Assembly (NCBI GenBank): GCA_016794025.1
Contig: JAEUKX010000083.1
Span: 1 to 36,043 of the forward strand
Length of the DNA stretch: 36,043 bases
Direction of reading: 5' to 3'
Source of the DNA: Rhodospirillales bacterium
GTDB lineage: Bacteria; Pseudomonadota; Alphaproteobacteria; CACIAM-22H2
Of this stretch, positions 1 through 7,900 are shown piece after piece; the stretch's first letter is position 1, and the number at the start of each line of letters is the position of its first letter. The position numbers and the translations under genes were made by a program. The notes below the pieces were generated by a model. It did not search any database and had not been told where the DNA came from. It saw only the letters and a list, made by a program, of their open reading frames with translations.

Positions 1-881
1 CCCCACGTGCCGAGCTGGTAGGCGGCTTCCCGGCAGATCCGGTCGATCTCGGGTTCGACGCCGATGCGCGCGATATCCGACACGTAGGCGACGCGCCGGC
101 CGGCCAGCGGCGCGTTGGCCGCCCCCATGAAGTCGCGGCCGTGGACGGGAAAGCTGCGCGGGTCGCGCCAGCTCGGGCCGGCAATGGCCGACAGCAGCAG
201 CGCGCAGTCTTCCACCTCGCGCGCCATGGGGCCGGCGACCGCCAGCATGTCGAAGGGCTTGGGCGTGGGGTGGATGGGAACGAGCCCCGGCGTGGGCCGC
301 AGGCCGACGACGCCGCAGAACGAGGCGGGCGTGCGCAGGCTGCCGCCGAGATCCGAACCGTCGGCGAGCGCGATCATGCGCGAGGCGAGCGCCGCCGCCC
401 CGCCGCCGGTCGAGCCGGACGCCGACATGCGCAGGTCCCATGGATTGCGCGTGGGCCCGAAGACGTCGTTGTAGGTGTTGGCGCCGGCCGCGAATTCGGG
501 CGTGTTCGTCTTGCCGATGACGACCGCGCCGGCATCCTTGATGCGCTGGACGATGGCGGCATCCTCTGCGGGCACGTTGTCGGCCATCGTGGGCGAGCCG
601 TAGGTCGTGAGGATGCCCTTGGTCGGGTGGACGTCCTTGATGCCGACCGGCACGCCCGCCAGTACGCCCGGATCCCCGCCCGCGGCGATCTTCGCGTCCA
701 CCTCGGCCGCCCAGCCGCGCGCCTTGTCCTCGGCAAGCGTGCAGATCGCGTTCACCTTGGGGTTCTCGGCGGCGATGCGCGCGAGATGCGCGTCGAGCAC
801 CTGCACGGCCGTCAGCTCGCGCGACTTCACGCGCTTTGCGATATCGCGGGCGGACAGGCTGACGATCCAGGAGTCGGACAT
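1..881 (-). CDS. Amidase signature family enzyme (partial, C-terminus off left edge)
   Basis: The frame reads from ATG at 881 to the window edge with no stop, giving the first 293 residues of a family whose members are usually 450-500 aa. The Ser-cisSer-Lys catalytic triad of amidase-signature hydrolases is visible: Lys82 in GVPVGIKDV, the cis-Ser at 157 in SGSTGGGAAA, and the nucleophile Ser181 in GSDLGGSLRTPASFCG. The family cleaves C-N amide bonds in aliphatic, aryl or amino-acid amides; the substrate cannot be read from sequence. A GAGG lies about 10 nt before the ATG. The gene is divergent from the molybdopterin oxidoreductase, with about 70 bp between the starts, including a short A-rich tract (903-911). 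It is cytoplasmic, with no signal peptide. The family call is firm; the substrate is unknown. Confidence 0.93.
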   Translation of the reverse strand, partial: MSDSWIVSLSARDIAKRVKSRELTAVQVLDAHLARIAAENPKVNAICTLAEDKARGWAAEVDAKIAAGGDPGVLAGVPVGIKDVHPTKGILTTYGSPTMADNVPAEDAAIVQRIKDAGAVVIGKTNTPEFAAGANTYNDVFGPTRNPWDLRMSASGSTGGGAAALASRMIALADGSDLGGSLRTPASFCGVVGLRPTPGLVPIHPTPKPFDMLAVAGPMAREVEDCALLLSAIAGPSWRDPRSFPVHGRDFMGAANAPLAGRRVAYVSDIARIGVEPEIDRICREAAYQLGTW

Positions 882-953
882 CGGAACGGGACCTCGGTTC
901 TCAAAAAATTGCGCGGAAAGTGGCGAATCCAGCGGAGGCTTGCCGCCCCCGAC

Positions 954-3053
954 ATGTTCCCGTACCGTCCGGCCATGCCCGATTCAAGCGCCGTTTTGCC
1001 CGACTGGCGGGCTTCCGCCTGCCCGCACGACTGCCCCTCGACCTGTTCGCTGGAGGTGGAGCGCCTCGACGCGCACCGCATCGGCAAGGTGCGCGGCGCG
1101 CGCGACAACGACTACACGGCCGGCGTCATCTGCGCGAAGGTCGCGCGCTATGCCGAACGGCAGCACCATCCCGCCCGCCTGTCGCGCCCGCTGCGGCGCG
1201 TGGGCCCGAAGGGCTGCGGGGCCGACGGTTTCGTTCCGATCGGCTGGGACGAGGCGCTCGACGAGGTGGCCCACCGGCTGAAGGCGGCGGCCGCGCGCCA
1301 CGGCCCACAGACAGTGTGGCCCTATTTCTACGCCGGCACGATGGGCCTCGTGCAGCGCGACGGCATCGAGCGGCTGCGCCACGCGATGGGCTATTCGCGC
1401 CAGTATTCGACCTTCTGCGTGACGCTTGCCGACGCGGGCTGGGCGGCGGGCGCGGGCGCCAAGCGTGGGGCCGACGCGCGCACGATCGCGGACAGCGATC
1501 TGGTCGTCGTGTGGGGCGGCAACCCCGTCTCCACCCAGGTCAACGTGATGACCCATGTCGCGCGCGCGCGAAAGACGCGCGGGGCGAAGTTCGTGGTCGT
1601 CGACCCCTACCGCACGCCGACGGCCGAGCAGGCCGACCTGCACCTGATGCTGCGGCCCGGCACGGACGCCGCATTGGCCGTCGCCGTCATGCATGTGCTG
1701 TTCGCCGAGGGCTATGCCGACCGCGACTACATCGCGAAATACACCGCCGGTGCGGACGAGCTGGAAGCGCATGTCGCGGCCCGGACGCCCGAATGGGCCG
1801 AAGCGATATGCGGCGTGCCGGCCGCGACGATCCGCGAATTCGCCCGGCTGTTCGGCCGCACGAAGCGCACGTTCGTGCGGCTCGGTTACGGTTTCTCGCG
1901 CCACCGCAATGGCGCGTCCTCCATGCATGCGGCGGCCTCGCTCGCCGCGATCACGGGGGCCTGGCAGCACAAGGGCGGCGGGGCGCTCTACGGCCAGTCG
2001 GCCATCTACCGGCTCGACAAGACGATGATCGAGGGTCTCGACCGGGTCGACCCGAAGATCCGGCGCCTCGACCAGAGCCGCATCGGCGCGGTGCTGACCG
2101 GCGATCCGCAGGACCTGGCCGGCGGCCCGCCGGTCACGGCGATGTTCATCCAGAACACCAATCCCATGAACGTGGCGCCCAATCTCGGCCGCGTGCGGGA
2201 AGGCTTCGCGCGCGAGGACCTGTTCGTGTGCGTGCACGAGCAGTTCCTGACCGATACGGCGCGCATGGCCGACATCGTCCTGCCCGCCACGACATTCCTC
2301 GAGCATGCGGACATGTACTATGCCAGCGGCAGCACCTACCTGCAGGTGACGAAGAAGGTCGTCGAGCCCTACGCCGAATGCCGCTCGAACCACACGGTCC
2401 ACCGGGAACTCGCAAGGCGGCTCGGCGCATCGCACCCCGGCTTCGACATGAGCGAGTGGGAACTGATCGACTGGACGCTCAAGGCCTCGGGCTACCCGTC
2501 GGCCGACGAGGTGCATGCCGGGCGCTGGTACGACAAGGCGGCTTCCTTCGAGACGACGAACTTCCTCGACGGCTTCGCGCATGCCGACCGGCGCTGGCAC
2601 TTCAAGGCCGACTGGGAACGGATCGGGCCGGGCTGGAAGGCGATGCCGGCCCTGCCCGACCAGATGACGAACTACGACGCCGCGACAAAGGACAGGCCCT
2701 TCCGGCTTGTCGCCGCGCCGGCGCGCAGCTACCTCAACTCCACCTTTACCGAGACGCCGGGCTCGCAGGCGCGCGAGGGGCGCCCGGCCGCGATGATCCA
2801 TCCTGCCGACCTTGCGGAAATCGGCGCCGAGGACGGATCGCGCGTGCGGCTTGGCAACGAGCGCGGCTCGCTCGTGCTTGCGGCCAAGGCGTTCAACGGT
2901 GTGCTGCGCGGCACCGTCGTGGTCGAGAGCATCTGGCCCAACGACGCATTCGAGGAAGGGCTCGGCATCAACGTGCTGACATCCGACGATCCGGGCTTCC
3001 CCGCCGGCGGCGGGGTCTTCCACGACACGTCGGTGTGGGTGCGCAAGGCGTAG
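954..3053 (+). CDS. Molybdopterin-dependent oxidoreductase (DMSO reductase superfamily)
   Basis: A protein of about 699 aa with the layout of bis-MGD molybdenum enzymes. It has an N-terminal 4Fe-4S site (Cys in CPHDCPSTC plus the Cys of GVICAKVARYAER), then the molybdopterin domains (VVVWGGNPVSTQVN, QNTNPMNVAPN, DIVLPATTFLEHADMYY), and a C-terminal dinucleotide-binding beta-barrel from about residue 580 (PARSYLNSTFTETPG). Such proteins are often annotated as formate-dehydrogenase-like, but the substrate is unknown. The region aligning by eye with the molybdenum ligand reads TFCVTLADAGW, so the ligand position may lack Cys or SeCys. There is no Tat signal, so it is probably cytoplasmic. The ATG at 954 has a GGAGG at 934-938, spaced rather far; the ATG at 975 (MPDSSAV) is an alternative start. 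No accessory subunit gene is adjacent. Confidence 0.88.
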   Translation: MFPYRPAMPDSSAVLPDWRASACPHDCPSTCSLEVERLDAHRIGKVRGARDNDYTAGVICAKVARYAERQHHPARLSRPLRRVGPKGCGADGFVPIGWDEALDEVAHRLKAAAARHGPQTVWPYFYAGTMGLVQRDGIERLRHAMGYSRQYSTFCVTLADAGWAAGAGAKRGADARTIADSDLVVVWGGNPVSTQVNVMTHVARARKTRGAKFVVVDPYRTPTAEQADLHLMLRPGTDAALAVAVMHVLFAEGYADRDYIAKYTAGADELEAHVAARTPEWAEAICGVPAATIREFARLFGRTKRTFVRLGYGFSRHRNGASSMHAAASLAAITGAWQHKGGGALYGQSAIYRLDKTMIEGLDRVDPKIRRLDQSRIGAVLTGDPQDLAGGPPVTAMFIQNTNPMNVAPNLGRVREGFAREDLFVCVHEQFLTDTARMADIVLPATTFLEHADMYYASGSTYLQVTKKVVEPYAECRSNHTVHRELARRLGASHPGFDMSEWELIDWTLKASGYPSADEVHAGRWYDKAASFETTNFLDGFAHADRRWHFKADWERIGPGWKAMPALPDQMTNYDAATKDRPFRLVAAPARSYLNSTFTETPGSQAREGRPAAMIHPADLAEIGAEDGSRVRLGNERGSLVLAAKAFNGVLRGTVVVESIWPNDAFEEGLGINVLTSDDPGFPAGGGVFHDTSVWVRKA

Positions 3054-3127
3054 GCAGCACGCAGGGCAGCGGCCCGGTCCGCCGCGATCGCCGCGGCATG
3101 CGCATTGGCCGGCCTGCCCCCACGCGA

Positions 3128-3143
3128 TGGCACGGAAACTGCT
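3128..3143 (+). promoter_or_regulatory. Candidate sigma-54 (RpoN) -24/-12 promoter
   Basis: The sequence reads TGGCACG-N4-CTGCT. The GG and GC elements fall at the exact 12-nt phase of the RpoN consensus TGGCACG-N4-TTGCA, with a mismatch at the first T of TTGC. It lies in the gap after the oxidoreductase stop (3053), pointing away from that gene, and predicts a start near 3154. No enhancer-binding-protein site was identified. It is a motif match only. Confidence 0.5.
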
Positions 3144-3153
3144 TATTGGAAAC

Positions 3154-3256
3154 CATGTCGCAGGCACTGGCCCTGTCTTTTGACGGGCTTCAGAGCAGGT
3201 GGACAGGTTTCTCCCCAACTTCGGGCCGCTGCCGAAAGGCGCGGCCCGTTCTTTTT
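3154..3256 (+). ncRNA. Candidate sigma-54-dependent small RNA, about 100 nt
   Basis: The interval runs from the predicted RpoN start to the end of the U-tract of a strong intrinsic terminator, and no convincing reading frame fits between them. Local pairing is visible: CCTGTC (3172-3177) can pair perfectly with GACAGG (3202-3207), or with a one-base bulge to GACGGG (3182-3187), so two alternative folds compete. A pyrimidine-rich stretch TTTCTCCCC (3208-3216), complementary to Shine-Dalgarno-like sequence, sits just before the terminator stem. This resembles the exposed seeds of trans-acting small RNAs. An alternative is that the terminator simply ends read-through from the upstream oxidoreductase, whose stop is 170 nt before it. 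I do not recognise a named RNA family. Confidence 0.42.
3222..3256 (+). terminator. Intrinsic terminator with GAAA tetraloop
   Basis: An 8-bp perfect stem CGGGCCGC/GCGGCCCG (3222-3229 with 3241-3248) encloses an inner GCC-GAAA-GGC hairpin (3231-3240). It is followed directly by TTCTTTTT (3249-3256). The U-tract exists only on the + strand, so it ends rightward transcription just before the 3' end of the convergent GT41 gene. Confidence 0.88.
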
Positions 3257-3263
3257 GCGGCTC

Positions 3264-5396
3264 TCAGCGGCGCGCGCCGGATCGTCCGCACCAGTCCCGC
3301 CACAGGCCCCGGAAGGCCGCCTCCAGATCGCGCGTGAACTTTCCGCCATCGCAGAGGGCCGAGGCGGCCATGCGCGGCCGGAGGGTCTTGCGCAAATCGG
3401 CAATCCTCGCCGGATCCGCGGCAAGTCCGGCGGCGATGCGGACATAGTCCGCGCCATCGCGCGCGACCCAGTCGTTCAGCCCGAGCGACGCGAGAAAGCC
3501 TTGCGTCTGGCGCGAGGGCGCCGTTGCCCCCGGCAGCGTCACCACCGGCACGCCCATCCACAAGGCCTCGCATGTCGTCAGGCCGCCCGAGAAGGGGAAC
3601 GGGTCCAGCGCGATGGCCATGTCGCCATACTCGGCCAGCATCGCCGCGTGCGGCGACGGGCCGCGAAGCACGAGGCGTTCGGCCGCGATGCCGGCCTGCG
3701 CGAACATCCGGCTCACGCGCTGGCGCTGACCCGGATCGCCCAGCGACCGCCATTTGAGCAGCAGGCGCGAATTCGGCACCGCCGCCAGCACCGCCGCCCA
3801 TAATTTCACCACTTCAGGGCCGACTTTCGACAGATTGTTGAACGAGCCGAACGTCACCGGACCGTCGCGCCATGCCGGCTCGGGCGCGTAGTCGGGCGGG
3901 GCATAGCAGAAGCGCGAACCGGGCAGCCGCACGACCCGCTCGACATAGTGATCCTCCTCGTCCGGCCGGATGGTCACGCCGTCGGACAGGATGAAGTCCA
4001 TCGCCGATAGCCCGGTCGTGCCCCAGAACCCCATCCACGTCACCTGGATCGGCGCCGGCCGCAGCGCGAACATCGTCAGCCGGTTGTGCCCGGTATGGCC
4101 GGAAAGATCGATCAGCAGGTCGATCCCGTCGGACCGCACGAGATCGGCCGCGTCCCTGTCGCCGAGGCCCGCAAGACTGCGCCAGTGATCGGCCCCGGCG
4201 CGTAGCCTCGCAGTCAGATCGTCGCCGCGCGGAAACGTGCTGTAGCAGAAGACGTCGACATCCGTCCGGTTGTGATGGGCCAGAACCGGCGCCAGGAAGT
4301 AGCCCACCGGATGACGCCCGAAGTCGCCCGAGACGTAGCCCACGCGAAGCCGCCGCGCCGCGTCCGGCACATTGGCGAATCCGGCTGCGGGAAGCCGGCG
4401 ATCGAACTGCGCGCCGAATTCGCGCGCCCTGTCGAGCACCGCACCCGATGCGGTCTGCTCCATGTAATGCAGGCTCATCAGGCGATTGCTGTGCGCCTCG
4501 GCATAGTCCGGCCGGATGCGCAGCGCCGTGTCGTAGGCCGCGAGCGCCGCGTCGAAGCGGCCGAGGTCCTGGAGGACATTGCCGCGGTTGGAATGCGCCT
4601 CGGCGTGGTGCGGCTCGATGCGCAGGGCCGCGTCGTAAGACGCAAGCGCCGCATCGAGGCGCCCCAGATCCTGAAGGACCACGCCGCGATTGCACAGCGC
4701 CTTCACATAGTCCGGCCTGATCTTCAGCGCGGCGTCGTGGGCGGCAAGCGCCTCCTCGAGGCGGCCGAGATCCTGAAGGGTGTTGCCGCGGTTGGAATGC
4801 GCTTCGGCGAAATCCGGCCTGATCTTCAGCGCGGCGTCGAGCGAGGCCAGCGCGTCGTCGAGACGGCCCAGTTCCTGTAGGGCGGCGCCTCGGTTGGAGA
4901 GCGCGTCGGCATAGTCCGGTCGGATCCGCAGCGCCGCGTCGTAGGAAGCCAGCGCCGCGTCGAGCCGGCCAAGGTCCTGAAGGACGGCACCGCGGTTGGA
5001 GAGCGCCTCGGCGTAATCCGGCTTCAGCCGCAGGGCTGCGTCAAAGGACGCCAATGCGTCGTCGAGGCGGCCCAGAGCCTTCAGGACGTTGCCGCGATTG
5101 GAATGGTAGGCAGCCACGTTCCCGTCGATGCCGATCGCCCTGCCGATGAGATCGGCGCCAACATCTGCCCGCCCCGCCTGATAGGCGGCCACGCCAAGAA
5201 GGTGCAGGGCGTCGGCATGGTTCGCATCGGTCGCCAGGATGCGGCGGTAGAGCGATTCGGCCTCGGCCAGCCGGCCGGCGACGTGAAGCTGGCGGGCTTC
5301 GTTGAAGAGGGTCTGCAACGAAGCGGCGTCCGCCGGCGGGGCCTCTGACGTGTCGCGTGCCACCTTGTCCTGCGCCCTGTGCTGCTTGCGGTTCAC
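3264..5396 (-). CDS. TPR-repeat protein with GT41 (O-GlcNAc transferase / SPINDLY-like) domain
   Basis: A 710-aa protein. Residues 27-298 form eight 34-aa TPR units; the last six are near copies of each other (NRGxxLQDLGRLDAALAS type). The C-terminal half (about 350-700) is a GT41 domain: RVGYVSGDFGRHPVGYF with the putative base His362, IDLSGHTGHNR, FGSFNNLSK with the nucleotide-binding Lys524, and LDPFPFSGGLTTCEALWMGVPVV. These match the residues used by O-GlcNAc transferase to hold UDP-sugar, so it should be an active protein or peptide O-glycosyltransferase, probably cytoplasmic. The acceptor is unknown. It stands alone, convergent with the candidate small RNA and divergent from the dioxygenase operon. 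The near-identical repeats suggest recent TPR expansion. Confidence 0.93.
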   Translation of the reverse strand: MNRKQHRAQDKVARDTSEAPPADAASLQTLFNEARQLHVAGRLAEAESLYRRILATDANHADALHLLGVAAYQAGRADVGADLIGRAIGIDGNVAAYHSNRGNVLKALGRLDDALASFDAALRLKPDYAEALSNRGAVLQDLGRLDAALASYDAALRIRPDYADALSNRGAALQELGRLDDALASLDAALKIRPDFAEAHSNRGNTLQDLGRLEEALAAHDAALKIRPDYVKALCNRGVVLQDLGRLDAALASYDAALRIEPHHAEAHSNRGNVLQDLGRFDAALAAYDTALRIRPDYAEAHSNRLMSLHYMEQTASGAVLDRAREFGAQFDRRLPAAGFANVPDAARRLRVGYVSGDFGRHPVGYFLAPVLAHHNRTDVDVFCYSTFPRGDDLTARLRAGADHWRSLAGLGDRDAADLVRSDGIDLLIDLSGHTGHNRLTMFALRPAPIQVTWMGFWGTTGLSAMDFILSDGVTIRPDEEDHYVERVVRLPGSRFCYAPPDYAPEPAWRDGPVTFGSFNNLSKVGPEVVKLWAAVLAAVPNSRLLLKWRSLGDPGQRQRVSRMFAQAGIAAERLVLRGPSPHAAMLAEYGDMAIALDPFPFSGGLTTCEALWMGVPVVTLPGATAPSRQTQGFLASLGLNDWVARDGADYVRIAAGLAADPARIADLRKTLRPRMAASALCDGGKFTRDLEAAFRGLWRDWCGRSGARR
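4503..5114 (-). repeat. Six tandem 102-bp TPR-coding repeats
   Basis: Residues 95-298 of the GT41 gene are encoded by six consecutive 102-bp units that remain similar at the DNA level, with recurrent blocks such as TCCTGAAGG, CGGTTGGA and GCGGCGTCG. The reading frame is kept throughout. Such an array can gain or lose whole units by recombination, changing the length of the TPR superhelix without a frameshift. Confidence 0.85.
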
Positions 5397-5669
5397 CGAA
5401 GTTCAGGGACGCAAAGCTATGCGCAAGGATGCGCGCGCGCAAATCCCAAGAAGCGGCATCTGCTGAGGCGACGCGCTGACCTCCGCGCCGGTGGCCAGGC
5501 TTCATGTCAACCCCGGGCCGCGCTCGCTGGACGGGCCCGCTCGGCAACGCGCACATTTGGCGTCGGTTCTGCGCCGTCCCGATGCTACATTCACGGCAGC
5601 TTCGCGGGGCCGCGCGACCGGCTTCACGGGATCCGCAAAAGGTACCATCAAGCAGCGCGCTTCCGAGAC

Positions 5670-6563
5670 ATGCCGATGATCAGGAATTTCCAGGACGTCA
5701 CGCCCGCCGTGCTTGCGGTCATGGAACAGACGCCCGATCCGCGGCTTCGCGAAATCATGGTCTCGCTCGTGAAGCATCTTCATGGCTTCGTCGTCGAGAC
5801 GAAACTGACGGAACCGGAGTTCCGCGCCGCCACCGCGATCCTGGCCGAGATGGGTCACCTTTGCACGGATACCCATCAGGAGTTCGTGCTCATGGCCGGC
5901 TCGCTCGGGGTGTCGTCGCTCGTCTGCCTGATGAACAACGGCGATCTGGGCAAGCGCGAAACCTCGCAGAACCTGCTTGGGCCCTTCTGGCGGATGCATT
6001 CGCCACGCGTCGAGAACGGGGAATCGATCGTCCGCTCCGACACGCCCGGCGCCGCGCTGTTCGTTTCCGCGCGCGTGGTCGATCGCGACGGAATTCCGAT
6101 TCCCGATGCCGAGGTCGACATCTGGCACGCGTCGCCGGTCGGCTACTACGAGAACCAGGATCCCGCGCAGGCCGACATGAACCTGCGCGGCAAATTCACG
6201 ACCGACGGCGACGGGCGATTCTGGTTCCGCTCAGTGATGATGGCGGGTTACCCGATCCCGACGGAGACGGTCGTCGGTCGCCTCCTTGCCGCCCAGAAAC
6301 GCCATCCATACAGACCGGCGCACCTGCATGCGCTGATCGTCAAACCCGGCTACAAGGTGCTGATCTCGCAGGTCTACGACCGCAAGGATCCGAACATCGG
6401 CAACGATGTCCAGTTCGGCGTCACCGAGGCGACGCTGGGCGACTTCGTCGGCCACGACGGGCCGCACCCGACATCCGGGAATATCGGTCCCTGGCACTCG
6501 CTCGACTACACCTACGTCATGGAAAAGGGCGACACGACTCTGCCGCGCGCACCGATCAAATAG
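5670..6563 (+). CDS. Intradiol ring-cleavage dioxygenase (hydroxyquinol/catechol 1,2-dioxygenase-like)
   Basis: A 297-aa non-haem Fe(III) enzyme that cleaves the ring between two adjacent hydroxyls. The N-terminal helical dimerisation domain (1-100) precedes the catalytic beta-sandwich (LLGPFW onward). All four iron ligands are present: Tyr160 in DIWHASPVGYY, Tyr194 in AGYPIP, and His218 and His220 in RPAHLHALI. The overall pattern is closest to hydroxyquinol 1,2-dioxygenases, which give maleylacetate, but a catechol or alkyl-catechol substrate is possible. ATG at 5670 is chosen; 5676 is an alternative, and no strong Shine-Dalgarno is seen. The downstream hydratase starts 52 nt later on the same strand. 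There is no maleylacetate reductase, muconate cycloisomerase or hydroxylase in the window. Confidence 0.92.
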   Translation: MPMIRNFQDVTPAVLAVMEQTPDPRLREIMVSLVKHLHGFVVETKLTEPEFRAATAILAEMGHLCTDTHQEFVLMAGSLGVSSLVCLMNNGDLGKRETSQNLLGPFWRMHSPRVENGESIVRSDTPGAALFVSARVVDRDGIPIPDAEVDIWHASPVGYYENQDPAQADMNLRGKFTTDGDGRFWFRSVMMAGYPIPTETVVGRLLAAQKRHPYRPAHLHALIVKPGYKVLISQVYDRKDPNIGNDVQFGVTEATLGDFVGHDGPHPTSGNIGPWHSLDYTYVMEKGDTTLPRAPIK

Positions 6564-6615
6564 CCGGCGCACCCGAGCCGCCCGATCACCATCCAACCGT
6601 CTCCGGAGGTCTTTC

Positions 6616-7398
6616 TTGCTTTCCCAGTCGCAACGCCAGGCGGCGGCCCAGTCCCTCTACGATGCCGAGAAGTCGCGCAAGGTCGTCCCGCAGATTTCGA
6701 AGACCTATCCGGATATGGACCTTGCCGACTCGTACGACGTGCAACGCCGGTGGGCGCAGCTCCACGTCGGAAAGGGAGCCGTGGTGATCGGCCACAAGAT
6801 CGGGCTGACCTCCCGGGCCATGCAGATGGCCTCGAAGATCACGGAACCGGATTACGGCCACCTCCTCGACACGATGATGTTCCGCGACGGGGAGACGATT
6901 CCCGCCGACCGCTTCATCAAGCCGCGTCTCGAGGTGGAACTTGCCTTCGTGCTGGGCGCCGACCTGCGGGGACCCGGCGTCCAGATTTACGACGTGATGC
7001 GGGCGACGGAATTCGTCCAGCCTGCGCTGGAGATCATCGACTACCGGACCGAGGTGCCGCGTGCGATCACCGACACGATCGCCGACAACGCGGCATCGGG
7101 CGGCATCATCGTCGGCGGCCGGACGGTCAGGCCGTTCGATGTCGATATCCGTTGGGTCGGGGCGACCCTGTCGCGCAACGGCGTGATCGAGGAATCCGGC
7201 GTTTCGGCCGCCATCATGGGTCATCCGGCCGCCGGCGTCGCATGGCTTGCCAACAAGCTCGCCGCCCAGGAAGACTATCTGAAGAAGGGCGAAATCCTGC
7301 TTGGCGGCTCGTTCACGCGGCCCGTCGACATCCGCAGCGGCGACACGATCCATGCGGACTATGGGCCGCTCGGCGCGATCGGCGTCTGCTTCCGCTAG
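6616..7398 (+). CDS. hpaH: 2-oxo-hept-4-ene-1,7-dioate / 2-keto-4-pentenoate hydratase family (HpaH-like)
   Basis: 260 aa, the usual length for HpaH/MhpD. The start is a TTG at 6616, fixed by a GGAGG at 6605-6609 (6-nt spacing) and by the family N-terminus. Family landmarks include GHKIGLTSRAMQ, EPDYGHLLDTM, the metal-site segment RLEVELAFVLG, SDNAASGG-like IADNAASGGIIVGG, GVAWLANKLA and LLGGSFTRPV. The enzyme adds water to a 2-hydroxy-dienoate product of meta (extradiol) cleavage. This makes its position directly after an intradiol dioxygenase unusual: either the substrate differs from HpaH, or the pathway is mixed. Cytoplasmic, Mg2+/Mn2+-dependent by family. The symbol reflects sequence resemblance only; the substrate is not established. 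Confidence 0.88.
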   Translation: MLSQSQRQAAAQSLYDAEKSRKVVPQISKTYPDMDLADSYDVQRRWAQLHVGKGAVVIGHKIGLTSRAMQMASKITEPDYGHLLDTMMFRDGETIPADRFIKPRLEVELAFVLGADLRGPGVQIYDVMRATEFVQPALEIIDYRTEVPRAITDTIADNAASGGIIVGGRTVRPFDVDIRWVGATLSRNGVIEESGVSAAIMGHPAAGVAWLANKLAAQEDYLKKGEILLGGSFTRPVDIRSGDTIHADYGPLGAIGVCFR

Positions 7399-7459
7399 TT
7401 TCGCCCGCCCCCTTTTTTTGGCATCCTCGCCGCCCCCGATCCGAAAGCCGGAGCACGAC

Positions 7460-7885
7460 ATGGCCGACACCGTTCCCCACCTGAAACTCACCTATGAAGG
7501 TGCGCGCAAGATGCTGGCCGCCTCCGTCGCCAAGGCAGAGGCGATGGGCGTGCCGCAATGCATCGCCATCGTCGATGACGGCGCCAATCTCCTCGCCTTC
7601 GCGCGCATGGACGGCGCCAAGTTCCTGTCGATCGATTCCGCCTGGCGCAAGGCGATGTCGGCGGCCTCCAGCCGCGCGGCCACCGGCGGCATGGCCGAGG
7701 GGCTCGACATCCGGCTCGCGATCGCCACGCAGGGCAAGCTCGTCAACGTCAAGGGCGGCGTGCCGATCGTCGTCGACGGCAAGACGATCGGCGCCATCGG
7801 CGTGGGTTCGGGCACGGGCGACCAGGATCTCGAGGTCGCCAAGGCCGGACTTGCCGCGCTCGCGGGCGCGAAGACCGATTTCTGA
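7460..7885 (+). CDS. GlcG/HbpS family protein (haem-degrading/haem-binding, DUF336)
   Basis: 141 aa, a single GlcG/HbpS domain (family length about 135-150). Diagnostic segments are the N-terminal helix LTYEGARKMLAASVAKAEAMG, the strand CIAIVDDGANLLAFARMDGA, and the glycine-rich GGVPIVVDGKTIGAIGVGSGTGDQDLEVAKAG. There is no signal peptide. HbpS-like proteins bind haem or iron, and members are often found inside catabolic operons with an unknown accessory role. It follows the hydratase by 61 nt on the same strand, and is probably the third gene of the dioxygenase operon. It might protect or supply the dioxygenase iron, but that is inference. Confidence 0.88.
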   Translation: MADTVPHLKLTYEGARKMLAASVAKAEAMGVPQCIAIVDDGANLLAFARMDGAKFLSIDSAWRKAMSAASSRAATGGMAEGLDIRLAIATQGKLVNVKGGVPIVVDGKTIGAIGVGSGTGDQDLEVAKAGLAALAGAKTDF

Positions 7886-7900
7886 TCGGTCGGCAAAGAA

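Noticed and set aside
984..3218. A 744-codon frame antisense to the molybdopterin oxidoreductase
   Set aside because: The sense strand encodes an intact conserved enzyme; the antisense translation has no recognisable motif.
3155..3334. A short frame starting at ATG 3155 inside the candidate small RNA
   Set aside because: It reads straight through the terminator and into the antisense of the GT41 gene without a stop, and has no Shine-Dalgarno.
4503..5114. CRISPR-like regular repeats
   Set aside because: The 102-bp period is coding TPR sequence with no unique spacers and no cas genes.
5557..5591. Promoter for the dioxygenase (TTGGCG ... TACATT)
   Set aside because: The spacer is 23 nt; an alternative -35 at 17 nt (TCGGTT) is too weak to support a call.
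7413..7419. T-run after the hydratase gene as a terminator
   Set aside because: Seven Ts follow a C-rich stretch, but no stem precedes them, and the next gene of the operon starts shortly after.
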